From contig CAJUSH010000007.1 of the NCBI GenBank assembly GCA_910589045.1, positions 24,438-88,437 of the forward strand: DNA of 64,000 bases, read 5' to 3'. This DNA comes from an uncultured Eubacterium sp. (GTDB lineage Bacteria > Bacillota_A > Clostridia > Lachnospirales > Lachnospiraceae). Below are positions 1 to 8,863 of this stretch, piece after piece (within the stretch, counting starts at the first letter, position 1; every line of letters starts with the position of its first letter). The notes under the pieces were generated by a model. The model was not told where the DNA came from and searched no databases. It saw only the letters and a list, made by a program, of their open reading frames with translations. A program made the translations under genes and the position numbers.

Positions 1-542
1 TGCCCCTTCAGCCTGGTACGCACCATGTCCGTTCCCCGGCAGAGCACGCCCAGCACACGCTTTCCCCGAATCAGCGCCTGATATTCCTGCCCGATATAGG
101 AGAAGCACTGATCATGGATGACAGCCAGCTCCTCGTAAAGCTTAGAAGCCAGTATCCGTTCGTGCTCCTGAAAGCATGCCTCATATCTCAGACCAGCCCA
201 GACCGGATAAACGGCCTGCGTTTGTTCCGTTACCGGCAAAGTCCTGATATAATCCTCATACTCATACAGCGGCTGGAAAAAATAGTCCTCCCAGTCAATC
301 CACCCCTATGCGCGTTTCTCCCGATTGAGCTCTATGCGCGGAATGTAGCCGTCATACAGTATCCGCAGGGACTGCATGATCATGTCGTTCAAAAAACAAA
401 TATTAAAATACGGATAACGAAAGTTTCCTTCCCTTATGATTTTTATCCCTTTTGCAGTTCTGATAAATTCCTCCTTATCAAACGCAAAACCAAACCGCAC
501 CATGTCATAATTTTCGGCCAGCTGCCGGTAAACCTGTCTCAT
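1..542 (-). pseudogene. Interrupted GxxxRGTD-type (fucosyltransferase-like) glycosyltransferase, runs off window
   Basis: The frame opens with an ATG at 542, has an AAGGAAG about 10 nt upstream, and codes 78 residues up to an in-frame TAG at 306-308. The same frame then stays open to base 1 and continues convincingly (GWIDWEDYFFQPLYEYEDY, later GVLCRGTD). The GVLCRGTD stretch resembles the nucleotide-sugar binding motif of O-fucosyltransferase and NodZ-like enzymes. Both halves look like one protein, so I read this as a glycosyltransferase gene broken by a single nonsense codon. It is the last gene seen of the minus-strand glycosyltransferase island. The alternatives are a base error or stop-codon readthrough. 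The 3' end is outside the window, and the family call is moderate. Confidence 0.6.
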
Positions 543-604
543 CTATCTCATGCTTCCTTTTCTTAATCTCTCAGGCTTCCGGCGCATCTACTTAGCCCTG
601 CCCT

Positions 605-1492
605 TCAGCCGCCTTCTTTTTCACGTTCTTCATCCCTCAGGATTCCGGCGCCTCCGCCAGACCCTGTCTTTTGCTCCTCATCCACGCGCTTCATAAGCAG
701 CTCCAGATAATGCGCATGCCGTCCTGCTTTCTGTGCGTCCTCTAAAATCCGCCCGACACGGTGGTCAAAATTGCCGGTGGCAAGATAATCCTTCCAATAG
801 CGGAACAAAATACGGCAGCTCGCATCCAGGTAATGCTCTGCCTGCAAGGACACGCTGCCCTCGGTATAACTTTTGTCAACCAGAACCTGGTTTACAAATG
901 CCGCATAAAAAGCATTTCCCAGGCGGAGCGCCAGGTCATAATCCTCAAGCGCCCTCAAGCCTTCATCGAAAGCCCCGACCTCCTCCAGGCATTCCCGCCG
1001 GACAAGCAGCGCCGGGCAGTCCACCATATTTTCATGCAGGAGCTGCGCGTAGATATCCCCGCACTTTTGCTCGAGGGGAATATGCTCCTGCGGCAAAACC
1101 GCAATCTGCCCTTCGCCAAAATCATATTGAACCTTATGGTAACAAAAGCCCGCCTGCTCCTTCTCAAGCTCCTCAACCTGAAGGCGCAGCTTTTCCGGCC
1201 GCCAATAATCGTCCGAATCCTGAAAAGCGACAAATACACCTGTCGCACACTGCAAGCCGTAGTTGCGTGCGCCCGCTGCTCCCCGGTTCTTTTCCGTTCT
1301 CACATAGCGAACCCGTTCATCTTTAACCGCCGCAACCAGAGATGAAGTCCCATCCGTTGAGCCATCATCTGCAACAATCAGCTCCAGGTTTTCATAGGAC
1401 TGTGCCAGCACGCTTCGGATCGCCCGCTCCAACACATATGCGCGATTGAACGTAGGTAAAATTACACTCACCTTTTCTTTTTGAGCTGCCAT
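605..1492 (-). CDS. Family 2 glycosyltransferase
   Basis: A 295-residue protein that starts VSVILPTFNRAYVLERAI and carries VADDGSTDGT and then FQDSDDYWRPEKL, which are the nucleotide-sugar and DxD metal motifs of GT-A fold family 2 enzymes. It should transfer one sugar from a nucleotide donor in the cytoplasm. An upstream in-frame ATG at 1546 would run into the previous gene. The ATG at 1492 is preferred because GAGGGG lies about 10 nt before it and residue 1 then falls just before the first beta strand. The C-terminus ends in a Gly-rich then charged tail (KTGSGGGAGILRDEEREKEGG region). It is part of the minus-strand glycosyltransferase operon next to the flagellar genes. Acceptor and donor are not predictable. 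Confidence 0.85.
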   Translation of the reverse strand: MAAQKEKVSVILPTFNRAYVLERAIRSVLAQSYENLELIVADDGSTDGTSSLVAAVKDERVRYVRTEKNRGAAGARNYGLQCATGVFVAFQDSDDYWRPEKLRLQVEELEKEQAGFCYHKVQYDFGEGQIAVLPQEHIPLEQKCGDIYAQLLHENMVDCPALLVRRECLEEVGAFDEGLRALEDYDLALRLGNAFYAAFVNQVLVDKSYTEGSVSLQAEHYLDASCRILFRYWKDYLATGNFDHRVGRILEDAQKAGRHAHYLELLMKRVDEEQKTGSGGGAGILRDEEREKEGG

Positions 1493-1506
1493 AAGTAATA
1501 TCCCCT

Positions 1507-2715
1507 CTAAAATGTCCCCGCAAGCACCCGCGCCCGCTGCTCCCATGTGTGCTCCTTCATCGCCTTTTTCCTTCCTGCATCCGCGATCCGCTGTGCCTGT
1601 GTAAGATTGCCCAGCAGCTCCTCCACAATCGCAGGAAGCTCACCGATCTCTTCCAGCTCAAACAGCTCAACCTCCTCATGGTTCACAAACTGCTCCTTCA
1701 TGTAAGCCGAGCTGTCCGATACAACCACCGCACCCGCAAGCATCCCGTTGAATACCCGGTCATGACTTCCGTCCTTGAACCACGTCATCGTGTTGAGCAC
1801 GATTTTACTGTGATACATGAGCGGCAGCACCTCGGGCGCCAGCACCTTGCCGCCCAGAACCAGATTCGGATGGTCACACCAGTCCGTGCGCTCCCAGCCC
1901 TCACCGTAAACCGCGACCCGGATGCCATTTTCAACCAGCAACCGTACCGCCTGCTCCCGGAAAAAGGAAACCGCATAGGCATCCAGAAAACGAAACTGCG
2001 AGATATAGTCACCCAGCAGCTCCTCCGTAAGGGGAAGCTCCAGACTGGCGAAGTACTCCTCCAGCACATCCTCCGTCGTGCGCTGCGGATGGCGCACCAG
2101 CTCCTGGAGCACCTGACTGCACAGCTCCCCGGCATCAAAACCGCGAAACTGGTCAAAATCCGGAATTAAAAGCTCGATCCGGTACTTCGAAAGGCTTCCC
2201 GCGTACAGCACATCCACCGGACGCGCTTCCAGCGGAGGAACCGCCAGATCCCGCTCGTCAATCGCCGTTCCCCCGTGGGGAAGAAAGCGAGCCCAGGCAA
2301 TATTTTTGAAAAATCGTCCCACATAAGCGACGTGGTTGCGGTCGATACAGTACAGCCGCGTCGTATCGGGCAGATGCCGGAGCTTATCCGCGTAGTGAAA
2401 GGGATGGTCCATCTGAATATCATAGTAGGGAATCCGATACTGCTCCCAGAGATTAAAGCCCTGATCCTCACAGAGGTTATAGCCCATATTGTTGAACGTT
2501 ATGCAGGCCGCCTCCTCTGACAGATCTCCCTCCTCCTTTTTCAGACAGGATACGCCAAGCAGCAGTGAGAGCTGCGTTAGGCTCTCCTCCATATGCTCCG
2601 CGTCAAGGCAAAACGTGACATAGCCCATGCGCTCAAATGCCTGCACCAGCTCATCCGTAAACAAATCCATCGTGTCGTAGATTCCCTTTATAAATATCAG
2701 CGTTCTGTGCTTCAT
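1507..2715 (-). CDS. CgeB-like glycosyltransferase (GT-B, Glyco_trans_1_2 type)
   Basis: A 402-residue protein. The C-terminal half (residues about 265-400) has VYGEGWERTDW, then IVLNTMTWFKDGSHDRVFNG, then MLAGAVVVSDSSAYMKEQF. This is the pattern of the CgeB-like GT-B acceptor-independent domain found in spore-coat and flagellin-glycan clusters. The N-terminal half is more divergent and probably forms the acceptor-side Rossmann fold. The start at 2715 has a GGGGAAA site upstream and lies one base from the stop of the next gene, so the two are translationally close. It is related to the enzymes at 8864, 13750, 15061 and 16300. Its likely role is adding a sugar to a flagellin or surface glycan (inference from context). 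Confidence 0.8.
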   Translation of the reverse strand: MKHRTLIFIKGIYDTMDLFTDELVQAFERMGYVTFCLDAEHMEESLTQLSLLLGVSCLKKEEGDLSEEAACITFNNMGYNLCEDQGFNLWEQYRIPYYDIQMDHPFHYADKLRHLPDTTRLYCIDRNHVAYVGRFFKNIAWARFLPHGGTAIDERDLAVPPLEARPVDVLYAGSLSKYRIELLIPDFDQFRGFDAGELCSQVLQELVRHPQRTTEDVLEEYFASLELPLTEELLGDYISQFRFLDAYAVSFFREQAVRLLVENGIRVAVYGEGWERTDWCDHPNLVLGGKVLAPEVLPLMYHSKIVLNTMTWFKDGSHDRVFNGMLAGAVVVSDSSAYMKEQFVNHEEVELFELEEIGELPAIVEELLGNLTQAQRIADAGRKKAMKEHTWEQRARVLAGTF

Positions 2716-2716
2716 G

Positions 2717-3778
2717 CTATTTCCCCGCTATCTCTGCCAGCCGCGCCTGCGCTGGCGCGTAGTCTCCTGCTTTTTTGTAATACGTCTTCGCCGCCTGCGT
2801 CTGTCCCAGGCACTCGCAGATCACCCCTGCATTATAGTATGCCAGCCATCCGTCCGCACCCGACGCGCGCGCATTTTTCAGCCGCACCGCCTGCTCATAT
2901 GCATCCACCGCATCGCTAAACCGACCGTTGTTCATGTAGATAAATCCCATTAAAAACCAGAAATCCGAGCTGCCGCCGAAGGCGTCAATCAGTCCCTCAA
3001 AGCCAAGCGCCGCCTGTGCCTGACCGGAATTGACCAGCGCATATCCGTAGGTTTGTACCATATCGATCACATACTCCAGCCGCTCGTCAAGCTCGTATTC
3101 CAGCGCCCGCCCAAAATACCCGGCCGCCTCTGCATACTGTCCCGCCATGTAAAAGCTCTTCCCCATCTGGTACAAAAGATAAGGATCCTCACCCCCGTCC
3201 GCCAGCAGCCGCTCCAGCAGTCGGATGTTTCGCTGCGCTTTTTTTTGCTTCTGCTCCGCGTTTAAAAGATATCCGCTGTGATCGATCCGTATACCGGTAT
3301 CATAGGTCGCTGCATCCGCATTCCCGGTGGAGCGATCTAAAAGCTGCTCATGGATACATCCCTCATAGCGGTAGTGCCTCCGGTCAAACAGACGGTTGAT
3401 ATATTCGATGCCTGAACGGATCTCCTCCTTCTCATACATAAAGTTTTTCCGGAGAATCCGGCCGACCTGCCCCGGGTGCTGCCTGATCTGCTCTTCCAGC
3501 TGCCTCAAATCAAGTGCTGTCACATACTCGTCACTGTCGAGCACCAGCACCATATCATGGGAGGCTTTTGCCACGGCATAATTTTTTGCCTTTGCAAAAT
3601 CGTCGCACCACGCAAACTCATAGACCGCTTTCGTATAGCCCCTCGCCAGCTCCTTTGTCCCGTCCGTTGAGCCCGTATCCACTACCACGACCTCGAAGGG
3701 ATACGGCGCGAGCGCCTCCAGACACCTTTTTAAATTTTCCCGCTCATTCCTTGTGATGATACAGACAGAAAGCTCCAT
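2717..3778 (-). CDS. GT2 glycosyltransferase with C-terminal TPR repeats
   Basis: A 353-residue protein. Residues 1-100 hold ELSVCIITRNERENLKRCL, VVDTGSTDGT and VLVLDSDEYV, typical of the family 2 subgroup that includes protein glycosyltransferases such as SunS. From about residue 200 onward there are tandem helical repeats (YLLYQMGKSFYMAGQYAEAAGYFGRALE and similar), which read as TPR units. TPRs fused to a GT2 domain are often used to bind a protein acceptor, so this is a good candidate for the enzyme that touches the flagellin polypeptide itself (inference). The ATG has GAGGAG 9 nt upstream. It is packed between two operon partners with gaps of 1 and 6 nt. Confidence 0.85.
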   Translation of the reverse strand: MELSVCIITRNERENLKRCLEALAPYPFEVVVVDTGSTDGTKELARGYTKAVYEFAWCDDFAKAKNYAVAKASHDMVLVLDSDEYVTALDLRQLEEQIRQHPGQVGRILRKNFMYEKEEIRSGIEYINRLFDRRHYRYEGCIHEQLLDRSTGNADAATYDTGIRIDHSGYLLNAEQKQKKAQRNIRLLERLLADGGEDPYLLYQMGKSFYMAGQYAEAAGYFGRALEYELDERLEYVIDMVQTYGYALVNSGQAQAALGFEGLIDAFGGSSDFWFLMGFIYMNNGRFSDAVDAYEQAVRLKNARASGADGWLAYYNAGVICECLGQTQAAKTYYKKAGDYAPAQARLAEIAGK

Positions 3779-3784
3779 AAAAAT

Positions 3785-4726
3785 CTACTCCTCAAAATAG
3801 AAGGCGGAAAGCGGAATATGATTTTCAATCAGCATCCTTCTCAGCTCCTCCTCCTGGTCACGGTAGAACGGATACTCATGACCGCCGCCGCAATTGATCA
3901 TTTTCATATAATCGCCGTATTTCAGCGTCAGAATCTGATCATAACCCACAGGCACCGGCACCTCGATATTTTCAAAAGGCATCATGATCGCTTCATCATA
4001 AGCCTCCTTCGGCACATAATACGGCTGGCCGCCGATCAGACGGTGCATTGCCGTCAGGTAATCCGCGTCATCCGGCCCGTAGAGGTTGCACATATATTCC
4101 ATCAGCAGCATGAGCTGCTGCTTCACCGGCTTTGTCTCGTCAAGGGTCACCCCGTACATGCCCTCAATCATTTTCACCGTATCCATGATTTCCTGCCTGT
4201 CTATTTCCGGATCGTCCATCTGAAGCACCGTGCAGCCTACTATATTGATCATATCCTTCCACATTTCTTCCTCTTCCTTCACCCGGGGAACATAATCTAT
4301 GGGAAAAATATCCACAAAAACGACATAGGGACAGCCATGGAAGGCCTGCAGATGCTCCGGACTAAACTGCATCGTCATGTTGCTGGCGATCTTTGTATCA
4401 CTTGTCTTGTGCTCGCTGTTTGTGTGCGCATTCACCACCGCATAGCCCTTCGGCAGCTCCTCCAGCGCAGCCCTCCAAAACCGCTCGTAATCCGGACGTT
4501 TCATTCCGATATCCATATCGTCGTCCCAGGGGACAAAGCCTTTATGGCGCACCGCGCCAAGCAGGGTTCCCCAATCCGCAAAATAAGGAATGCCGTGCTT
4601 TTTGCAGATCCGGTCAATTTCTGTCAAAACCTCCATCTCCGCCGCCCAGCAGTGCTTCATCATAGGCGAAACACGAAAACCCTCCCGAACCTCCGCCTCA
4701 AAAAATTTCTCATCAAATGTAATCAT
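3785..4726 (-). CDS. LicD family phosphotransferase (paralogue 1)
   Basis: A 313-residue protein with YFADWGTLLGAVRHKGFVPW followed by DDDMDIGMKRPDYERF (residues about 50-85). This is the signature of the LicD nucleotidyl/phosphotransferase family, with the Asp cluster as metal ligand. LicD proteins transfer phosphocholine, or a polyol phosphate, from a CDP-activated donor onto surface glycans. The ATG at 4726 is preferred over 4768: it follows a GGAAGGGAG site and gives a protein that aligns end to end with the neighbour at 4746-5684, its close paralogue (shared GYDxILxxxYGDYMxMINCGGGHEYPFYR C-terminal region). Together they suggest that the glycan made here carries phospho-substituents. Confidence 0.88.
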   Translation of the reverse strand: MITFDEKFFEAEVREGFRVSPMMKHCWAAEMEVLTEIDRICKKHGIPYFADWGTLLGAVRHKGFVPWDDDMDIGMKRPDYERFWRAALEELPKGYAVVNAHTNSEHKTSDTKIASNMTMQFSPEHLQAFHGCPYVVFVDIFPIDYVPRVKEEEEMWKDMINIVGCTVLQMDDPEIDRQEIMDTVKMIEGMYGVTLDETKPVKQQLMLLMEYMCNLYGPDDADYLTAMHRLIGGQPYYVPKEAYDEAIMMPFENIEVPVPVGYDQILTLKYGDYMKMINCGGGHEYPFYRDQEEELRRMLIENHIPLSAFYFEE

Positions 4727-4745
4727 TGCTCCATACTCCCTTCCG

Positions 4746-5684
4746 TCATTCTCCATTATTTGAAGCATGCGCCCTCAGCCACTGCTCAATCTGCGCCTGC
4801 TGCTCACGGTAAAACGGATACTCATGACCGCCGCCGCAATTGATCATCTGCATATAATCCCCATACATCAGCTTTAAAATCTCGTCATAGCCGACGGGGA
4901 CCGGAATCGTCATCTGCTCAAAAGGCATGTCAACCGTATTTTCATAATATTCCTTCGGCATGTGGAAATTCGGACGGTTGGTAATACGTTTTACAACGAT
5001 TCCAACCTCGTCCCCGTCCTGCTCCTGGTAAAGCGCGCTGATCTGATCCCCTAAGATCCTCAGTTGTTGGGCGAAGGGTCTGTTGATATCAAAATGAATG
5101 CCGCACAATTCCTCGATCGGAGACAGGACGCTTACAAGCTCCTGCGGACTGCACAGATTGCTCGCATATTGATCCGCCACTTCCACCGCATGCAAAATCA
5201 GATCCACCAGATGCATCTGCGTCGCATCCTCTTCCTGATCACGGCTCGCATAATCCAGCGGAAAAACGTCAATGCCCACCAGATATGGGCATCCGTGGAA
5301 TTGCTTTAAATGCTCCTCCGTGAGATCAATGCAGCGTCCGTTAATCACCCGGTAGAGCATATCCGTCCAGTCCTTATCGGTATAAAGGCTGATCAGCTCA
5401 AACGACTCCCGAAACTCCCCTGGTGCAACCTCCATAAACCGCTGATAATCCGGCCGAAGCATCGCAATGTCGATATCGTCATCCCAGGGAATAAGACCCC
5501 CGTGACGCACGGCTCCAAGCAGCGTGCCCCAATAGGCAAAATATTTAATAGCATACTTTTTACAGATCCGGTCGATCTCTGCCAGCACCTCAAGGCTCGC
5601 CGCCCATGCCTGCTTCATCATCGGCTCGATGTAAAAACCATGCCGTGTCTCTCCCTCAAAAAAAGAATCCTTAAACTCCAGCAT
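4746..5684 (-). CDS. LicD family phosphotransferase (paralogue 2)
   Basis: A 312-residue LicD protein with YFAYWGTLLGAVRHGGLIPW then DDDIDIAMLRPDYQRF. It is colinear with the paralogue at 3785-4726 and keeps the Asp cluster, so both copies look active. The start has AAAGGAGGATAGGA directly upstream, and the first codons overlap the end of the CDP-glycerol transferase-like gene by 14 nt, implying translational coupling. The two copies differ mostly in the middle section, which probably sets the acceptor. Expected activity is transfer of a phospho-substituent from a CDP donor to a sugar; whether it is choline, glycerol or ribitol phosphate cannot be told from sequence. Confidence 0.88.
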   Translation of the reverse strand: MLEFKDSFFEGETRHGFYIEPMMKQAWAASLEVLAEIDRICKKYAIKYFAYWGTLLGAVRHGGLIPWDDDIDIAMLRPDYQRFMEVAPGEFRESFELISLYTDKDWTDMLYRVINGRCIDLTEEHLKQFHGCPYLVGIDVFPLDYASRDQEEDATQMHLVDLILHAVEVADQYASNLCSPQELVSVLSPIEELCGIHFDINRPFAQQLRILGDQISALYQEQDGDEVGIVVKRITNRPNFHMPKEYYENTVDMPFEQMTIPVPVGYDEILKLMYGDYMQMINCGGGHEYPFYREQQAQIEQWLRAHASNNGE

Positions 5685-7806
5685 TCCTATCCTCCTTTAA
5701 TGCTTCCATTATGCAGGCATGCACCCTTTTTCCGCACGTTCCGTCCGCGTGGTTCACTTCCCCTGCAAAAGCGGAAATCTGCTGCTCCCTCGGCCACTGC
5801 TGCCCGTCCGCAAGATCATCCAAAAAATCGCCCAGACAGCAGGAGAGCCCGTCCTCATAGACGATTCCGCCCGTTCGTCTGACACGCTCCACAGGCGTCT
5901 GCACCCACTCCTTTATATCCTCCGGCGACAGGCAGCTCTCATATCGCTTTACCTCGTCGGTGCAGATATCAATGACCAGAATACTGTAATCATAGGCCGT
6001 AACAGCCACGATGGTGTGCTCGTCATATTTTTTTGCACAAACGTAATTGCTTGGCCACGTAAACGCCGTCCCCTTCCGCTGGCCCTCCATATAGGGCAGC
6101 TTCCAGTCACACTGCAGCAGCCTGCCGCTTTCCTTGTGCAGCTTCAAAACCATGTTTGCGGTGCCCGGAAACAGATACAGCCACTCGCCCATGGAAACCA
6201 GAAACGAAAAAATGCTGCAGCACCCTGTAAAAGCACTCAGAAACGGATAAAAGCCCTTTGGAAAATCATGGTATGTCTCGCACCGGCCCGTGTCTGCTCT
6301 CCGCCGGAGCACCCCGGTGCCGTCCTGCGCAGCCGACCAGGTAAACGCATCCTCCTGATACGTGCTGCACTCCTGCCATACCACAGAGCCTGCCGGTGCC
6401 GGTCCGGTTACCTCGATCTTTCCCGTCCGCATGCAAAACCGGCACGCCAGGCCGTGCGCTTCCGACACAAAACGAAGATTTTTTTCCTCATCAACGGTAA
6501 AATCCCACATCTGAACAATCCGCGCATGCGCCGCCCGGTCTGTCAGAACACGCTGATTCAGGTAAAAAATCGGTTTCCCCGTTACGCCGAACATATAAAT
6601 CATGGACGAATAATCCCCGATAAACGCATCCGTTGACGCCACCGCAAGGTTGCTGTCCGGTCCGGTATCGTAAATACCGATTCCCTCCAGCACAAATTCC
6701 TTTTCCAGCTCCTCGTACGCACCCAAAAGCTCCGGTGCCGCTGTATGCAAAGTTGCCTTGATGAGCGGATGCGGTCTCCACCAGACGAGCACATCACTGC
6801 GCTCCTTAAACACGTTAAAGACCTGGCGCATCTTTTCCATGGAACGGTATCTTCCCTGAAGCATCGGGGAAAGCCCCACATTGTACAAAATAATCCTGCG
6901 CCCCTGCGCCAGCCTTTTCCATTCCTGCGGAACCGCACCGTGTCCGTCCATCAAAAGCATCCGGTCGATCTTGGGCGAGCCGAGGGGCAGAAGCTTTTCC
7001 CGGGGCTGGTATACCGCCATTGCATCAACGGCAGCCTCCCCCGGCAAAACGATATAATCCATATTGCTTAACGGCGGCAGGCTGTTCTGATGATCCGAAA
7101 GCACCCCGCCCGCATAATAATACGGCACATAAACAAGCTTTTTCACATACTTTTTTAACGCAGCGGAATAATAGTCCGGCGCGACGGAGGTCACCACATT
7201 ATAGCCGTCATACGGGTTGTGGATATACGCTACGTCCGGCAGATGCTCCGCAAGCGAATACTTCCCGTAATCCGTAACGGGCACATCCGCCGGAAATGCG
7301 CCGCCCTCATAATGCCACTCCTTCAGCGTCCCGTCCGAATTTCGGTCGCAGTAGGGAATCGGAACCACATAAACATCACACGCTTCATCCGCTGACGCTT
7401 CACGCCAGATGGATTCCAGCGCATCCCACATGCTCATTTTATACGGAAAAAAAACAATCTCCGTGCGCGTTTTCAGCCCGCGGAGCCCTTCATCCACCGT
7501 TTGCGCATCATCCGCAAGCGCTTTTATGAGCGCATCGGCCCGTCCACAGGAAAGCTTTGCAAGCGAGACGGAAACCTGGTAAACCTGTTCACAATATGCC
7601 TCCAGCACATGCACCAGCGCTTCCCCGTCCTTTGACGCATAGCTGTCAATATAATTTCCCACGTCAATCGCAATCGACTGACACTCCGTCAAAAGCTCCA
7701 CAAGCCCGTTCGCGTCCGCGCTTGCGAGCCCTTTAAAAATCTTTTCGTGAAGCCTTCCCGTCCGCTTCCAAAGCCCCGTTATCTTTTGTTTGCCTCCCTG
7801 CGTCAT
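5671..7806 (-). CDS. CDP-glycerol glycerophosphotransferase-like protein with C-terminal extension
   Basis: A 711-residue protein. Residues about 115-430 read as a CDP-glycerol:polyglycerophosphate transferase fold, with VVPIPYCDRNSDGT, then VWWRPHPLIKAT and finally AFIGDYSSMIYMFGVTGKPI, the last being the diagnostic C-terminal motif of TagB/TagF-type enzymes. Residues about 1-110 are helical and about 450-711 are an unrecognised extension, possibly beta-rich. TagF-family enzymes normally work at the membrane on teichoic acids, but no membrane segment is visible here. Immediately followed by two LicD genes, it probably adds glycerol-phosphate or a similar group to the locus glycan (inference). 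AAGGATG precedes the ATG by about 10 nt. Confidence 0.75.
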   Translation of the reverse strand: MTQGGKQKITGLWKRTGRLHEKIFKGLASADANGLVELLTECQSIAIDVGNYIDSYASKDGEALVHVLEAYCEQVYQVSVSLAKLSCGRADALIKALADDAQTVDEGLRGLKTRTEIVFFPYKMSMWDALESIWREASADEACDVYVVPIPYCDRNSDGTLKEWHYEGGAFPADVPVTDYGKYSLAEHLPDVAYIHNPYDGYNVVTSVAPDYYSAALKKYVKKLVYVPYYYAGGVLSDHQNSLPPLSNMDYIVLPGEAAVDAMAVYQPREKLLPLGSPKIDRMLLMDGHGAVPQEWKRLAQGRRIILYNVGLSPMLQGRYRSMEKMRQVFNVFKERSDVLVWWRPHPLIKATLHTAAPELLGAYEELEKEFVLEGIGIYDTGPDSNLAVASTDAFIGDYSSMIYMFGVTGKPIFYLNQRVLTDRAAHARIVQMWDFTVDEEKNLRFVSEAHGLACRFCMRTGKIEVTGPAPAGSVVWQECSTYQEDAFTWSAAQDGTGVLRRRADTGRCETYHDFPKGFYPFLSAFTGCCSIFSFLVSMGEWLYLFPGTANMVLKLHKESGRLLQCDWKLPYMEGQRKGTAFTWPSNYVCAKKYDEHTIVAVTAYDYSILVIDICTDEVKRYESCLSPEDIKEWVQTPVERVRRTGGIVYEDGLSCCLGDFLDDLADGQQWPREQQISAFAGEVNHADGTCGKRVHACIMEALKEDRNAGV

Positions 7807-7854
7807 ACACTGTCCATCCTTATTTTATTTCCGCGAGCAGGTCCTGCGTGCCGG

Positions 7855-8850
7855 CTACACCGGATTCACCAGCTCCAGCAGCTGCGCCGGATTCCTGTCG
7901 TTCAATTCCATGATTTGTATATCGGCTTCCGATATTTTATTCTTAACGTATGGGTTATCGGCGTAGCCGCCCCTCACATATTTTCTCCGCAGCCCGGCAA
8001 GTGCCCGCTGGCGCTGTAATATCTGTGCATGGTCTAATTTATTTTTCTGCATCAGGCATTGCGTTAAGGCGTAAGAATACAGCTGAATGATTGTATATTC
8101 CACCGCAGCCCGGATTCCCCCATAGCAGGGGAGCGCACTCATCCTTTCATAGGTCGCCCGGATTGCCCTCGACGCGTTTTTCTGATATTTTTCGTATGCG
8201 GACTCCTTTGACGCGGAGCCTGTCGTATCACGGTAAATATAACAGATCTCCTTTAAATTGCCGATGCGCCCTGCCGTGGCATAGAGAAACATAAGGGACT
8301 CCATATCCTCCAGTATGACCTTCTCCCGAAACCGCAGGCCGCTCGTTTCCCAGAAGCTTCTCCGGAAGATCCGCGTCATGAGATAACCGCCGCTCACGAT
8401 GTTATGGGAGCGCTTCTCATCCGTCTGCTCCCCCGTATCCTCATCTGCGGTGTGCACCATCGCCAGATCCTGCCCCTTATAATAAACTCCCGCATCAACG
8501 ATATCAAAATCCCCTGCCCGGGCGGCTTCATACATTTGCTCAAACATTCCCGGGACTGCCGCGTCGTCGCTGTCAACAAATCCGAGGTATTCCCCCTGCG
8601 CCGCATCCAGCCCCACATTCCGTGCACCTCCCGGTCCGCTGTTCTGCACCGTATGCAAAAGCTTCACCTGCGGATATTGCAGCGCGTACCGCTCTAAAAT
8701 CTGCCGGCTTTTGTCCGTCGAGCAGTCATCAACGGCAAGTATTTCTATCTCCTGCGCCTTTAAGGTCTGGTTCACCAGACTTGACAGGCATTCCTCCAAA
8801 TATGCCTGCGCATTGTACACCGGAACAATCACCGATACCTTAATCCCCAT
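7855..8850 (-). CDS. Family 2 glycosyltransferase
   Basis: A 331-residue GT2 enzyme starting MGIKVSVIVPVYNAQAYLEE, with LAVDDCSTDKS and GYLGFVDSDDAAVPGMFEQM (DSDD as metal motif). The GT-A domain covers residues 1 to about 220 and is followed by a helical tail. The start at 8850 is chosen over 8880 because GGAGGAGAT lies right in front of it and it avoids overlap with the preceding gene, which ends at 8864. Architecture is like capsule and flagellin-glycan glycosyltransferases (EpsJ or WcaA type). It probably adds one sugar to the growing glycan. Donor unknown. Confidence 0.87.
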   Translation of the reverse strand: MGIKVSVIVPVYNAQAYLEECLSSLVNQTLKAQEIEILAVDDCSTDKSRQILERYALQYPQVKLLHTVQNSGPGGARNVGLDAAQGEYLGFVDSDDAAVPGMFEQMYEAARAGDFDIVDAGVYYKGQDLAMVHTADEDTGEQTDEKRSHNIVSGGYLMTRIFRRSFWETSGLRFREKVILEDMESLMFLYATAGRIGNLKEICYIYRDTTGSASKESAYEKYQKNASRAIRATYERMSALPCYGGIRAAVEYTIIQLYSYALTQCLMQKNKLDHAQILQRQRALAGLRRKYVRGGYADNPYVKNKISEADIQIMELNDRNPAQLLELVNPV

Positions 8851-8863
8851 ATCTCCTCCGCTT

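Noticed and set aside
3818..4843. 341-codon open frame on the plus strand opposite the LicD genes
   Set aside because: It spans two LicD genes antisense and is rich in His/Ile/Arg as expected of a reverse-complement artefact.
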